Notes: generated by a model from the sequence alone, not told the origin. DNA of 64,000 bases from JBDHUW01 sp964642385 (GCA_964642385.1 CAZXON010000002.1:62001-126000), one strand, 5' to 3'; shown: positions 1-9,724, counted from the first letter of the stretch. Numbers and translations are program-made.

Positions 1-202
1 TTTTGTGGTTTCATATATTATTTATACTGGGCATTTACATCCCTTTTTGATTGCAGCTCTATCAGTTGTTTGAGAGCCAGCATCGTGGTTTTTGATTTGG
101 ACTGGAGCAGACAAAGCTGTCGCCTTACATAAAAATCAAAAATTAGAATGAAATCATTATCTCAAATTGGCGCATGCAAAAATATCTTTTTATAACGAGT
201 AG
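1..202 (+). CDS. C-terminal part of a membrane-associated protein (5' truncated by window edge)
   Basis: Frame 2 stays open from the window edge to TAG at 200-202 if two TGA codons are read as Gly. The visible 66 residues begin with a hydrophobic stretch (VSYIIYTG, then PFLIAALSVVGEPASWFLIW), most likely one or two membrane segments. A more polar tail ends in KISFYNE. The next gene (tdk) starts 29 nt downstream on the same strand. I do not recognise the family, and the N-terminus lies outside the window. Confidence 0.5.
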
Positions 203-231
203 TATTTTTTTTATTTTGCTATAAACCATAG

Positions 232-918
232 ATGGCAAAACTCTATTTTAGGTATGGAGCGATGAACTCTGGTAAAACAACTGCAATTATACAAGTCGCA
301 CATAATTACGAAGAAAGATGAATGAAGGTGCTCTTGATAAAGCCAATAATTGACACCAAATGATTAAACACTATTTCTTCTAGACTTGGAATTGCGCGTC
401 GTGTTGATATACAATTGCATCGCGGAGAAAATATAAACATATTGTTGGATATGTATAAGAAAAAAAATGGTAACATTGATTGTATTTTGGTTGATGAAGT
501 TCAATTCCTTGATGTTGCACAGATAGATGACCTTTTCTGGATAACAGTAAATGCAAATATCCCAGTTATTTGTTATGGTTTGAGAAGTGATTTTCTTTTG
601 CAGTCTTTTCCCGCAAGCGAAAGATTGTTCACATTGGCTCATACGATAGAAGAATTAAAAACGGTATGTCGTTGTGGCAAAAAAGCAATATGCAATATGA
701 GATTGCAAAATGAAACGCCAATATTTACAGGTGATCAGATTGCTATTGATTGATTGGAAGTATCGTACGAGTCTGTGTGTTGACGTTGTTATGCAAAATA
801 CAAACAAGCAAGCATCAAAGAGGGGAATAAATTACCTATAATTACAGTCAAACCGAAATCCAAAAAAATAAAATCTTCCAAGCGAGTCAAAAAATCTACA
901 AAGAAAAAAACTGGATAA
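232..918 (+). CDS. tdk: thymidine kinase
   Basis: Phosphorylates thymidine to dTMP in nucleoside salvage, cytoplasmic. The 228-residue product starts MAKLYFRYG and has a type II thymidine kinase P-loop (GAMNSGKTT, about residues 8-16), the Walker B-like DEVQF near residue 88, and the zinc site made of CRCGKKAIC and CGRC in the lasso region. Three TGA codons fall inside conserved parts and are read as Gly. The C-terminus carries a Lys/Ser-rich basic tail (KKIKSSK). Salvage kinases are expected in a reduced genome that cannot make nucleotides. It is followed by ung 31 nt downstream. Confidence 0.93.
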
Positions 919-949
919 AATAATATTTGAGCACTTATGCTATAAGTAA

Positions 950-1645
950 ATGATTTTACAAATAGACCCATCGTGGAAATCCCTGTTGCAAAATGAGTTT
1001 GAAAAGCCGTATTTTGCAGTAATTAAAGAAAAATTAGATCAAGAAAAAAAACAAAATTATGTTGTCTATCCTGCTGAACCTTTATGGTTTAATGCTTTTT
1101 CTGCTACATCATTTGACCAACTAAAGGTTGTGATACTATGACAAGATCCATATCATGGTGCAGGTCAAGCAATGGGGTTGTCTTTTAGTGTGCCTACTTG
1201 AGTACCTTTACCGCCATCTTTGAAAAATATTTATAAAGAGTTACAAGATGATCTTGGGCATCCTGTTCCATCCAGTTGAGATCTTACAAAATGGTCACAA
1301 GAAGAAGGAGTTTTGCTTTTGAATGCTTTTTTAACTGTACGCGCTTGAGTCCCTTCATCACATCAATGATTCGGACGAGAAATTTTCACAGATACTGTGA
1401 TTCGTTTCATCTCAGAAAAAAAAGAGCATGTGGTTTTTATGTTGTGGGGCAATTTTGCAAAAAGCAAAAAATCATTGATTGATACGAAAAAACATTTGGT
1501 TTTGGAAGCAGCTCATCCATCTCCATTTTCAGCATACAATGGTTTTTTCGGTTGTAAACACTTCTCTAGAACTAATCAATACTTGCAAGATAATTGAATA
1601 CAACCTGTAGATTGGAAAATATCTTCACCCAATAGATTATTGTAA
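950..1645 (+). CDS. ung: uracil-DNA glycosylase
   Basis: Removes uracil from DNA (base excision repair). The 231-residue product has all family 1 UDG motifs: GQDPYHG (water-activating Asp), LLLNAFLTVRAG, and HPSPFSAYNGF. The first Gly of GQDPYHG is TGA; by my count 6 of 15 Gly codons are TGA. The CGA codon at 1376-1378 falls where UDGs have Trp (GWE.FTD), so I read GFGWEIFTD. The CGC in LTVRAG sits at a normal Arg position. This gene is one of the clearest demonstrations of both codon reassignments. A TATAAG box just before the ATG suggests a very short leader. Confidence 0.97.
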
Positions 1646-1676
1646 AAATCATTTTATGTGTTAATTATTTTTTTTT

Positions 1677-2438
1677 ATGCAACTTTTTATTACGCCATTT
1701 GCCAAATCAGACTCAGAGAAAAGAAACATCTGAGATGAAATTTTTTTGTATGAAGAAAGAGTAGTTGATCAAGTGAAGCGTGTTTTACGTGGGAAAAATG
1801 GTATGCAATTTTTCATGCAACATCCTTGTTATGCGGCTACATTATTGACAAAAGGAGAAGTACAGTATAGATATTTGGTGGAGTTATTGGATATTCAAAA
1901 AAAATCCCTTGTCTGTAAGATCGTAAAAATCACAGAACACAAAAAATATAAAAACAATCACAAGCTTTGTGTTGCACTTCCAAATAAATTTGAAAAAGCA
2001 GAATTGATTGTCCAAAAAGCGACAGAGTTGGGATTACAGCATCTGTATTTTTTTTCTTCTGAACATTCTCAACTACATGAAATTTCAGAAAACAAAATGC
2101 AAAGACTTGGAAAGATAGCTTGGGAAGCCACAGAACAATCTTATGGCCTTGTTGTTCCAAACATAGTATTTGAAAAGAACGTAGAAAATATTTTGAAAGA
2201 TTGAACAAATATTTTACTCCATCAAAATGGAGAAGAAAAAAAATCATGGAACCTTCAGGAAAAAAATGGAACAAATTTTTTTGTTTGACCAGAATGATGA
2301 CGATCACAATGAGATGAAAAAATATTTGAAGAGTATAATACAAAAAAAATATCATTGTGAAAAAATATTTTACGCACAGAAACTGCTGCGATAATAGTGG
2401 CTTGGGAAGCCGTAAAACAACGAACTGACGATTGCTAA
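1677..2438 (+). CDS. rsmE: 16S rRNA m3U1498 methyltransferase RsmE
   Basis: SAM-dependent SPOUT-type methyltransferase acting on U1498 of 16S rRNA. The 253-residue product has the RsmE pattern: N-terminal PUA-like region, then KAELIVQKATELG, WEATEQS, and the C-terminal knot with FVGPEGG and LGKNILRTETA. Both Gly of the EGG motif and the Gly before PEGG are TGA. The codon after EGG is CGA (2301-2303); the family usually has an aromatic residue there, so it is read as Trp. The gene lies 31 nt after ung, probably the same transcript. Confidence 0.93.
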
Positions 2439-2617
2439 TGGGGAGTGTCGGTGCGCCGATTTATTTGAATAAAAATAATTTACTAAAGCATAAAAATAAA
2501 TAATAAAAAATGTATACATTTCCTCTTGCATTTTTTTACCATTCGTATATTACTTTGTCGATGAGAAAAAAATCATCTTCTTTAAAAAGAACTTTTATAT
2601 CTTAAATATCTTCTAAG

Positions 2618-2869
2618 ATGCCAGTAGCAAAAAAAGCTCCTGCTAAAAAAGCAGTAGCAAAGAAAGCTCCAGCTAAGAAGGTGGTAGCAAAAAAAGCTCC
2701 TGCTAAAAAAGCAGTAGCAAAAAAAGCTCCTGCTAAAAAAGCAGTAGCAAAAAAAGCTCCTGCTAAAAAAGTTGTTGCAAAAAAAGCTCCAGCTAAGAAA
2801 GTAGTAGCAAAAAAAGCTCCTGCTAAAAAAGTTGTTGCAAAAAAGAAAGCTCCAGCTAAAAAGAAATAA
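2618..2869 (+). CDS. histone H1-like Lys/Ala/Pro-rich repeat protein
   Basis: An 83-residue, extremely basic protein built from near-perfect 10-residue units of the type AKKAPAKKAV, encoded by a 30-bp tandem repeat. Composition is almost only K, A, V and P with no Gly, as in bacterial histone H1-like or HU-tail proteins that coat DNA or RNA. No folded domain is visible. Role as nucleoid or nucleic-acid binding protein is inferred from composition. A good terminator follows at 2895, so it is probably a single-gene transcript. Unit number could vary between strains by slippage. Confidence 0.8.
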   Translation: MPVAKKAPAKKAVAKKAPAKKVVAKKAPAKKAVAKKAPAKKAVAKKAPAKKVVAKKAPAKKVVAKKAPAKKVVAKKKAPAKKK

Positions 2870-2894
2870 TTACTATTTCTTTCTTTCAAAAAGT

Positions 2895-2928
2895 AGATTC
2901 GTTCTAAGGCAACGAGTCTCTTTTTTTA
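2895..2928 (+). terminator. intrinsic terminator of the histone-like gene
   Basis: AGATTCGTT and AACGAGTCT form a 9-bp stem (one G-U) around a 7-nt loop, followed by CTTTTTTT. It lies 26 nt after the histone-like stop codon. Confidence 0.7.
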
Positions 2929-3059
2929 TTACAAAGGAAATATCTGCCATCATAAAGCAGATAATTCTGGATATTTTCTTCTCAATGCCGTATTTTACCA
3001 TAATTTTATACTAAAAAGCATAGAATGGTGGACGCTTTTTATAAAAATTTACTCTATTT

Positions 3060-3088
3060 TTGGCTCTAATTAGATTTTTGTGTATAAT
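3060..3088 (+). promoter_or_regulatory. promoter of the OLD-family gene, leaderless geometry
   Basis: TTGGCT, a 17-nt spacer and a perfect TATAAT at 3083-3088. The ATG of the next gene begins at 3095, 7 nt after the -10 box, exactly where transcription should start. The mRNA would therefore be leaderless. Confidence 0.6.
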
Positions 3089-3094
3089 GGGAGT

Positions 3095-5056
3095 ATGAAA
3101 TTATCTAATGTCGTTATATCGAACCTAGCTATTTTCCCTTATATTCAGGACCTACATTCGGCTCCAGGAGTTTCTTTTCCAACCTCAGAAAAGTTTAATA
3201 TTAGCATATTTATTTGACCAAATGGCTCTGGGAAAAGTGTATTTCTTGAGATTATTCAACAGATCAATAAGACTGTTCTATTTTTACCATATACTTGTGA
3301 TTTATCGCGTTTATCTGATCTTACTGAAGGAAATTCGCAGGAGTTTATTCGTCTTAAAAAAATTCCTATTCACAATTTATTTGAAAATGCAAAAGGAGAG
3401 AATAAACCAAGTATGGTAGTTTTGAATTACATGTTAAATGCAGATGATCGCAATAATTTACAATTTGTATATGAACATCAAGAAGAAATAAATTTACTTA
3501 TTGCTAAATATTCAACCGAATCAATACGTTTTAACTACAAAAATATTTGACAATATATACCGTCATATGAGCAAATAATTTGTAAAATACAGATTGATAC
3601 AACAACAAACCAATCACGGTTATTAAATAACAATGCCGAGGACATAGAGAAATTTATATTTGATTTTTTTGTGCATTTCAATCTTTTACAACACTGTATT
3701 TCTATCCACAACTTGTTGCATCCTGAAAAGGAAAATCACTGGCATGCACTTCACGCAACTATGGCATTTATCTGAGCGTATAGAGATCTATTGCATTTTG
3801 ATGACACATATACAATAGGTGCAGAGGCACACCAACGTTTCCTGAACATGATAGATGATATTGAAAAATCTAGCATCAAAATGTCTCAAGACCATCTCAC
3901 TTGATTGCTATATATGAAAAAAAGGGTTGCATATCATCTGTTTAGAAATCATCCTAATGCTACTACGCAAACTGAAATAGAAGCAGCTCTTGATGAGATA
4001 GATATGTTTAAGAGTTTTAGAGCATTTTGTGTAAAATATTTACATCGTCGTCCTATAGTAAAAGTGTTGGTAGAACAGAAAGGTACATATCAATTCCTTT
4101 TTATAGATGACCAATGAAATGAATCTTACTTGAATATGCTTTCCGCTTGAGAAAAGTCTATGATTTGAATAATTTTCGCGGTGTATGGATTTAATCTACA
4201 AGATTGATTATTGATCATAGAAGAACCAGAATTGCACTTACATCCACAATTACAGAGTAAAATTCGTGATTTTCTAGAAGAGATCGCAGAGAAATTTGGT
4301 TTACAATGTATCATGACAACGCACTCAGCGTTGATGATTAATGAAAACAATATTAGACACGTGTATAGATTTACGAGAGCAAATAATGTAACACAAATAA
4401 TCACTCCTGGAAAACACTACAATGAGGAAGCTGGAAAACTTATGCAAATATTAAAGTTTACCAATACTGCAAAGTTGTTTTTTGTAAAAAAAATAATTAT
4501 GGTAGAAGGTGAAACGGATGAGTATGCATTTGGTTACTATTTACATCATCTAGCAAACAAAAGTTCATATTGGGAAAAAATATTACAAGATTTTGAAATT
4601 GTAAATATCAATGGGAAATGATGATATACTCGTCGAAAAAAGTTTTTACGTACATTTGGAATCAAGAGTTACTTCATTGGAGACCGAGATAATGTACAAG
4701 AAATAAGCTGACAGCAATTAGATATGCGCCGTTTTGCCGCTCTAGCAACGCGTCGTTCTCGCAATGGGTACTTATCCAAAGCAGAAAAATATCAGGCAAT
4801 TATCGCGTATCTGAAAAAATTTGAACCATTCAAATGGGATTCAATCAAGCAGATGATAGATGATCTATATAAAAAAGATGTATTTGTTCTCCAACAATGA
4901 GATATTGAAACATATCTTGGAATGCAGGAAAAATGATTGGAGGAAACAGTTTCATTTTTCCATAATCAATTTGAAACATGGTTACATGATCCACGCTATG
5001 ATGATAAAAGAGCAGAACTTGATACAATCTTTAGAATGATTTTTGAAGAAAAATAA
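3095..5056 (+). CDS. OLD-family ATP-dependent endonuclease (ABC ATPase plus TOPRIM)
   Basis: A 653-residue two-domain protein. The N-terminal ABC-type ATPase has Walker A GPNGSGKS near residue 47 (first Gly TGA), a signature-like SAGEKS, Walker B LLIIEEPELHLHP and a switch His in THSALM. The C-terminal TOPRIM domain starts at VEGETDEYAF and continues with YFIGDRDN, giving the acidic metal-binding residues. This is the architecture of OLD overcoming-lysogenization-defect nucleases, DNA nucleases often tied to phage defence. No UvrD-like partner (as in Gabija) or reverse transcriptase is adjacent, so it looks like a stand-alone class 1 OLD. It has its own promoter and terminator. Confidence 0.85.
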
Positions 5057-5126
5057 ATTTTTGGTTTTGGTATCGGCGGTAGTTATCAAAATGAGCTTTC
5101 TATTGCCAAGAAATACAGCTATCTTT

Positions 5127-5148
5127 TGCCTCTTCGAGGCATTTTTTT
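5127..5148 (+). terminator. intrinsic terminator after the OLD-family gene
   Basis: TGCCTC-TTC-GAGGCA stem-loop followed by seven T, 70 nt after the stop codon. Confidence 0.8.
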
Positions 5149-5208
5149 CTATATTGCTTTTTGTGTTGAAAACTGTTATTATCTAGTTTTATTATCATAA
5201 AAAACCAG

Positions 5209-5943
5209 ATGCTTGAGATTACTCATCTTGCTGTGCAAGTACAAGATAAGCCTATTTTGCACGATATAACACTTTCTTTTGACGTCTGAAAAAATTATTG
5301 TATCTTGGGGAAAAATGGATCATGAAAATCCTCACTTGCATACACACTTATGTGACATCCCTCATACGAGATTACTGAGTGAAAAATACTCCTTGATGGA
5401 CAAGATATTACACATATAGAACCAAATGAAAGAGCAAAGTATGGCATATTTCTTGCTTTCCAAAGCATCCCAGAACTACCAGGAGTGAAATGGTTCGAAT
5501 TCCTGAGAAGTATGTATTCAGCAAAACAAGGGAAAGAAGAAACATTTCTGTCATTCAAAAAAATCATTGAACCATTGGTTGCTGAACTAAAAATAGATCG
5601 TGATTTCCTCTGGCGCGACGTGAATGCTGGTTTCTCTGGTGGTGAAAGGAGGAAAATGGAGGTGCTGCAAATCAGACTTCTAGAGCCAAAATATATCATC
5701 TTAGATGAGGTAGATAGCGGATTGGATGTTGATGCATTTAAAGCAGTAGCGACATTGTTGCAGGAATTAAATAATTGAGAAAATACGTTTATTATCATTA
5801 CTCATTACTTTGGTATACTTGAATACGTACCTATAGACGTGGTATACTTATTTGAAAAGGGGAGAATCATACAACAATGATGATCCGAGTTAATAGAAAA
5901 GGTGAAACTAGAATGATTCGGTGTGGCAGGAGAGAACTCATAG
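5209..5943 (+). CDS. sufC: Fe-S cluster assembly ATPase SufC
   Basis: The 244-residue ATPase subunit of the SUF scaffold. Visible are Walker A LGKNGSGKSS, the SufC-type Q-loop FLAFQSIPELPG, signature FSGGERRK, Walker B IILDEVDSGLD and the switch region ITHYFGIL. By my count 8 of 22 Gly codons are TGA, including one in Walker A. The SufC-specific acidic DEVDSGLD supports the assignment over a generic ABC ATPase. No sufB, sufS or sufU is adjacent; a short SufB/D-like protein lies at 10329. So the suf operon is split in this genome. Confidence 0.93.
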
Positions 5944-6049
5944 AATTTCACTAAAATCGAACGTTTTTTTGATCTGAACAACATAAATATTCTATTAAAA
6001 TACTTGAGCTCCTTGTGTAAAACATTTGTAATTTAGCCTTTGGAAAGAA

Positions 6050-6085
6050 AAAAATCCTTCGATAAACGAGAGGATTCTTTTTAGG
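6050..6085. terminator. bidirectional terminator between sufC and the 71-aa gene
   Basis: AATCCT and AGGATT flank a loop, with CTTTTT on the + side and a run of A on the other side that gives U residues on the - strand. It sits between two converging genes. Confidence 0.55.
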
Positions 6086-6089
6086 TTTC

Positions 6090-6305
6090 TTATTTCAATG
6101 CCGCTAACACAAGAGAGGTGAGATATCCTTTTTCAAAACCCTCTTTTGTATAGAATTTTTCACATCCGTCATCGAAATAGTCCGCAGCATATAGTTTCTC
6201 AAATGTGTTATCAAGCTCTTTTTCGCTTGGAATCACAACTTCTGCTGGGATTTCAATCCCAAGAGCTTTGCAGATTTTTTTGATTTCTTTTTCCTGGTCT
6301 GTCAT
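6090..6305 (-). CDS. small acidic protein of unknown function
   Basis: A 71-residue ORF beginning MTDQEKEIKK and ending LVLAALK. It is soluble, mostly helical by composition, with many Glu/Asp/Lys and the aromatic stretch YAADYFDDGC. No family is recognised. It is isolated between sufC (convergent) and lgt (same strand, upstream), with a terminator right behind it, which supports it being a real gene. Confidence 0.55.
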   Translation of the reverse strand: MTDQEKEIKKICKALGIEIPAEVVIPSEKELDNTFEKLYAADYFDDGCEKFYTKEGFEKGYLTSLVLAALK

Positions 6306-6411
6306 ATACTTTTATTTTTAATAGGTTTTTACTATTTATTTGTATGGAAAATTATAGTTATAAAGACGTACATGTCAACCCCTTTCGTCATTTGTGGTAA
6401 AGCGGTTTTTA

Positions 6412-7260
6412 TTACCTGATTTTTCTCTTCCAAAAAAATACAATTGCTATTCCAATCCAGATCGCAATCATACACCATTGTGTGATGGTAAACAATCAAG
6501 CAAATTCACTTTGAGAGTCTTGTCTGATATATTCTAAACCGAACCTAAAAATAGTATATAGGATGAGAAACAATGTTGTTATTTTACCAACTTTTCGTAC
6601 GTTTTTTTTGTGTTGTTTCCATGCGACAAACAAGAGCGTAAGCCAAATCACAACACCCTCTAACAGTAATGCAAAGAGATTTGTATTCCATCTGGAAATT
6701 GCATCTACTTTCGGATAGATATGGGCCAACCCTAGAGTTTTGAGTGCTGTTATGATATCTCAAGGAAGCATTGGATTTATGGCTATACCGTAGAGTTCTT
6801 GATTGAGAAAATTTCACAATCTACCCAAAATAATTCCAAACGGTACAATTAATAACATGATATCAAATACCACAAAAAAATCTTTCCGCGATAGTTTATA
6901 GTGAGCTTTTAGCGTTAGTAGTGCAACTACTACGCCGATAATTCCACCAACAAATGACATACCGCCATGCCAGAGCGCAAAAATCTCACCTGGATTTTGC
7001 AAGTAGTATGAAAAATTATAAATAAACACATGCCCCAATCTACCACCAACCAACACTCAAAGCACAACTCCTAACATCAGGTCATCAAGATTTTCGCTAA
7101 GTAGCTGTATCACTTTTGGATATTTTTGTAAAAAAGTAATTTTTTTCTCTTTCGCTAGTTTTCCGATATACCACAGAAATCCATATCCTATCAAAAAACT
7201 TGCTAAGTAAAAAAGTCCATACCGATACACATTGAACGATCCTATAGAAAATGCGATCAT
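6412..7260 (-). CDS. lgt: prolipoprotein diacylglyceryl transferase Lgt
   Basis: Membrane enzyme that attaches diacylglycerol to the lipobox Cys of prolipoproteins. The 282-residue product has about seven hydrophobic segments. Signatures are the N-terminal IGSFNVYRYGL, the LGGRLG-like VGGRLGHVF, the strongly conserved HGGMSFVGG, and GRLGNFLNQELYG. Four or more TGA codons fall in frame, including the Gly of GRLGNF and of the VLVGG region. The C-terminal FRFGLEYIRQ matches the family's conserved Arg. A putative lipoprotein substrate is encoded at 8044-8316. Confidence 0.95.
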
Positions 7261-7299
7261 GAGATCCAGAAAGTGATAAATAGTGTTTTATGTTTTTTT

Positions 7300-7370
7300 C
7301 CCGACGCAGTCGGGGTGCCCGCGGAGTCTTGGTTGATACTCGGAACAATGATAGGACGGGCAATTTTTTG
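7300..7370 (+). repeat. dispersed hairpin repeat, copy 1
   Basis: A GC-rich hairpin (CCCGACGCAGTCGGG) is followed by GTGCCCG, about 30 nt of spacer, GATAGGACGGGCA and a T run. TGCCCG and CGGGCA can pair to form a second stem. The same architecture occurs at 10249, 14514, 43071, 49173 and 53623. Confidence 0.75.
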
Positions 7371-7424
7371 TGTAAACTCGATTAGATTCGATTCACATAT
7401 TATTTTTTTTGAAAACTATAATTA

Positions 7425-7847
7425 TTATCTCTTAGCACGCATTATTGAAATATCACCATAAAAAGTTTTGAAATATCTTGGTATAACCTGTTCGGGAGCG
7501 AAATGTGGATTTGCATTTTCAGTTTGCCGTACTGTGAGTTGCGCTTCACTTCCTTGTTTAATTGTTCTAATTTTCTTTTCCATATCTATACTTCCTGTTT
7601 GAGAGTGGTCTTGGGTATCTATTGATCAAGATGAAAGAGCAGTTCAGATTGACTGATTTGTTTTTTCATTGATTCCCGACTGTGCGTATTGTTGTTTTGC
7701 ATTCTCTGCATTTGTCTTTGCCAGCGAGATGTACGCAAGCGCCAAAAGCACTGCAATACAAAAAATCACCAGGGACATACTTACAAAAATCCCAGAAGAA
7801 AGAGCTTTTTCTGACGGATTACTTTCCCGAAAGTGGAGTTTCATCAA
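7425..7847 (-). CDS. single-pass membrane protein of unknown function
   Basis: A 140-residue protein with one strong membrane segment (about residues 20-43, IFVSMSLVIFCIAVLLALAY), a short N-terminal cytoplasmic part and a Gln/Ser/Thr-rich external part. Several in-frame TGA codons are needed (SIGTALSSGSID). It overlaps the end of the upstream xseB-like gene by 29 nt, so it is the last gene of the serS operon. No family recognised. A second possible ATG lies one codon downstream. Confidence 0.65.
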
Positions 7848-8016
7848 TTTCTTTGGTTACAGTATGTAAACGATCAAGTAGAAAATCATGCAATTCTTTA
7901 GCTTCTTTTTGCATAGAAATAACGTTTTCTATATCCAACATCTCTTTCGTCGCAAGGAGAGAGTGAATTTCTTTGAGGCGGGTATACGCAGAGGTGAATG
8001 TGTGCTTTTGATCCAT
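7819..8016 (-). CDS. xseB: probable exodeoxyribonuclease VII small subunit
   Basis: A 65-residue helical protein. The pattern FTSAYTRLKEIHSLL, then LDIENVISMQKEAKELHDFL, then LDRLHTVTKEID resembles the two-helix XseB fold (Y.rLeeIv..Le, eeal.l..ea..L). Length fits the family (60-80 residues). XseB binds XseA to form exonuclease VII; xseA is not in the window. It lies in the serS operon between two membrane or lipoprotein genes. The assignment rests on a short helical pattern and could be a coincidence with another coiled-coil protein. Confidence 0.5.
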   Translation of the reverse strand: MDQKHTFTSAYTRLKEIHSLLATKEMLDIENVISMQKEAKELHDFLLDRLHTVTKEIDETPLSGK

Positions 8017-8043
8017 GCAATTTCACAGTGAATGTGGATAAAA

Positions 8044-8316
8044 TTATTTATTTTCTTGAATATCTATACTTTCTGGGAATTGTTTTTTTATGTAAAAAGT
8101 TCCAGGTCTCTCATCATCCATAGCAGCATTTTGAGGTACGTCTGGTCCAGTAAAATTTCCAATTAGTAGCCCATCTTTTAATATTTCTCAACTATCAATG
8201 ATGACGTTCTGAATATTGCTATTAGTATTTTTTATTTTCTTGCAATAATAACACCCGCTCGCAACAAGTGCCGCAATAACTATAAGAATGATAAATACTA
8301 TTTGTTGTTTTTTCAT
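8044..8316 (-). CDS. small putative lipoprotein
   Basis: A 90-residue protein with an N-terminal signal: KKQQ, then about 17 hydrophobic residues ending LVASGC, a plausible though imperfect lipobox with Cys near residue 22. The remainder is polar (KKIKNTNSN, GPDVPQN). TGA is needed once, in IIDSGEIL. It lies 21 nt after serS on the same strand. Function unknown; anchoring to the membrane by Lgt (6412-7260) is an inference from the Cys. Confidence 0.65.
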
Positions 8317-8337
8317 GCCCAAGAAGTAAGTTAAAAG

Positions 8338-9615
8338 CTACTTTCCTATATACTCTTTACCGACTCGTTTTTGGAGCGCCGTAGGTATTTTGATCGTCCC
8401 ATCAGCTTGTTGATTGTTTTCCATAATCGCAACCATGATTCTACCAAGCGCAAAAGCCGTCGCATCGTTCATATGGACAAATCATTTGCTACCATCATTC
8501 GCCTTGTATCTGATATTTAATCTTCTGGCTTGATAATCTGTTATGTAGTCAGCACTGTGTGTTTCACGATATTTCTCCTGTGATGGAATTCGTGTTTCTA
8601 TATCAATATGGCGATAATCTACATCACCCATATCACCAGTACAACAGATAAGCACGTGATATGGCAGTTCTAATTGTTGCATCATATACTCCTGTACTGC
8701 TACAAAAAAGTTTTGTTCTTCTAATCCATCATCTGGTAGGCAAAATGATTCCATTTCTAGTTTATCGAATTGGTGTTGTCTGATCATCCCTTTTGTGTCT
8801 TTTCCATAACTTCCGGCCTCTCTTCTAAATGCAGTAGAGTAGCCCAAATATCTGATAGGTAATTGATTTTCACTGATGACCTTATCCATTTGTAAAGGTC
8901 ATAAGACGTGTTCTGCGGATCCATTTAATACAATTCCATCGTCCGTGTAACAATATCTTTCATCCATTGGGTGAAGTCTTCCCATCTTGTCCATTACCTC
9001 CATTTTCATAAAAAATGGCGGAAGAACTAATGTGAATGGCGTATTTTTCACTTTCAGATTATTTTTCGCGATTATTTCATCGATAATTGTTTGATTTGTA
9101 AGCGTATCCATAACCCACTGTATAAGCGCAAACTGCATTTTAACAAGATCGTTTTTCAAATACACAAATCTTGATCATGAGATAATCCCAGCGCTTTCGA
9201 AGTCGATTATATCAAGAGCTTCTCCTAAATCAGTATGATCTTTTAGGGAAAAAGAAAATTTAGTAGGCTCTCACCGAGAACGCAAAACTACATTTTCGCT
9301 ATCATCAATACCAATTGGTGTGTCTTGTGAGTATATGTTTGGAATAGCTCGCAGTATTTCTTGCAGTTTTTTTTGTTTTGCGGGAAGTAGCTCAGCGAGC
9401 TCTTGGAGTTTGAGTTTAATCTCTTTTCCAAGCTCTGCGTTTTGCTCTTTTGCTGCTTGATTTTTTTGGGTGTTTAAATCTTGTTCTTGTTGTTGCAAAG
9501 CCTTCACTTCATCATATAGTACGGCAAACGCATCAACGTCCGCAGAGTTTCTTTTATCTGCAATAATTTTTTTGATATCCTCAAGGTTGTCTCTTATATA
9601 TCTTGGGTCTAACAT
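8338..9615 (-). CDS. serS: seryl-tRNA synthetase
   Basis: Class II synthetase charging tRNA-Ser; 425 residues. It starts MLDPRYIRDN, the typical SerRS N-terminus, which decides against the in-frame start 28 codons upstream. A long helical arm follows (VKALQQQEQDLNTQKNQ). Class II motif 2 is AFRREAGSYG, and motif 3 lies in the last 25 residues (ATAFALGRIMVAI). CGG at 9274-9276 sits in the conserved R.WGEP segment before KFSFSLKDHTDLGE, so it encodes Trp. In-frame TGA codons give Gly in RSWGEP, GSRFVYL and HVLGP. First gene of a four-gene operon. Confidence 0.96.
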
Positions 9616-9724
9616 AGGGAGATGATAAATACTAAATTGGTGGATAATCCTTTTCTTGACAAAACAAGATGGACTCGTATATCTATTCATGTTATACACT
9701 ATTTATATACTTTTTGCAAGTCGT

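Noticed and set aside
364..642. Antisense open frame opposite thymidine kinase, and similar long antisense frames opposite rsmE, sufC, yebC and ftsK
   Set aside because: All are shadows of well-conserved genes on the other strand and have no family features.
2618..2869. 30-bp tandem repeats resembling a CRISPR array
   Set aside because: There are no unique spacers; the repeat is in frame and encodes a Lys/Ala-rich protein.
9616..9699. 28-residue N-terminal extension of SerRS
   Set aside because: SerRS normally starts MLD.kyIR.N, exactly the internal ATG; the extension lies in the promoter region.
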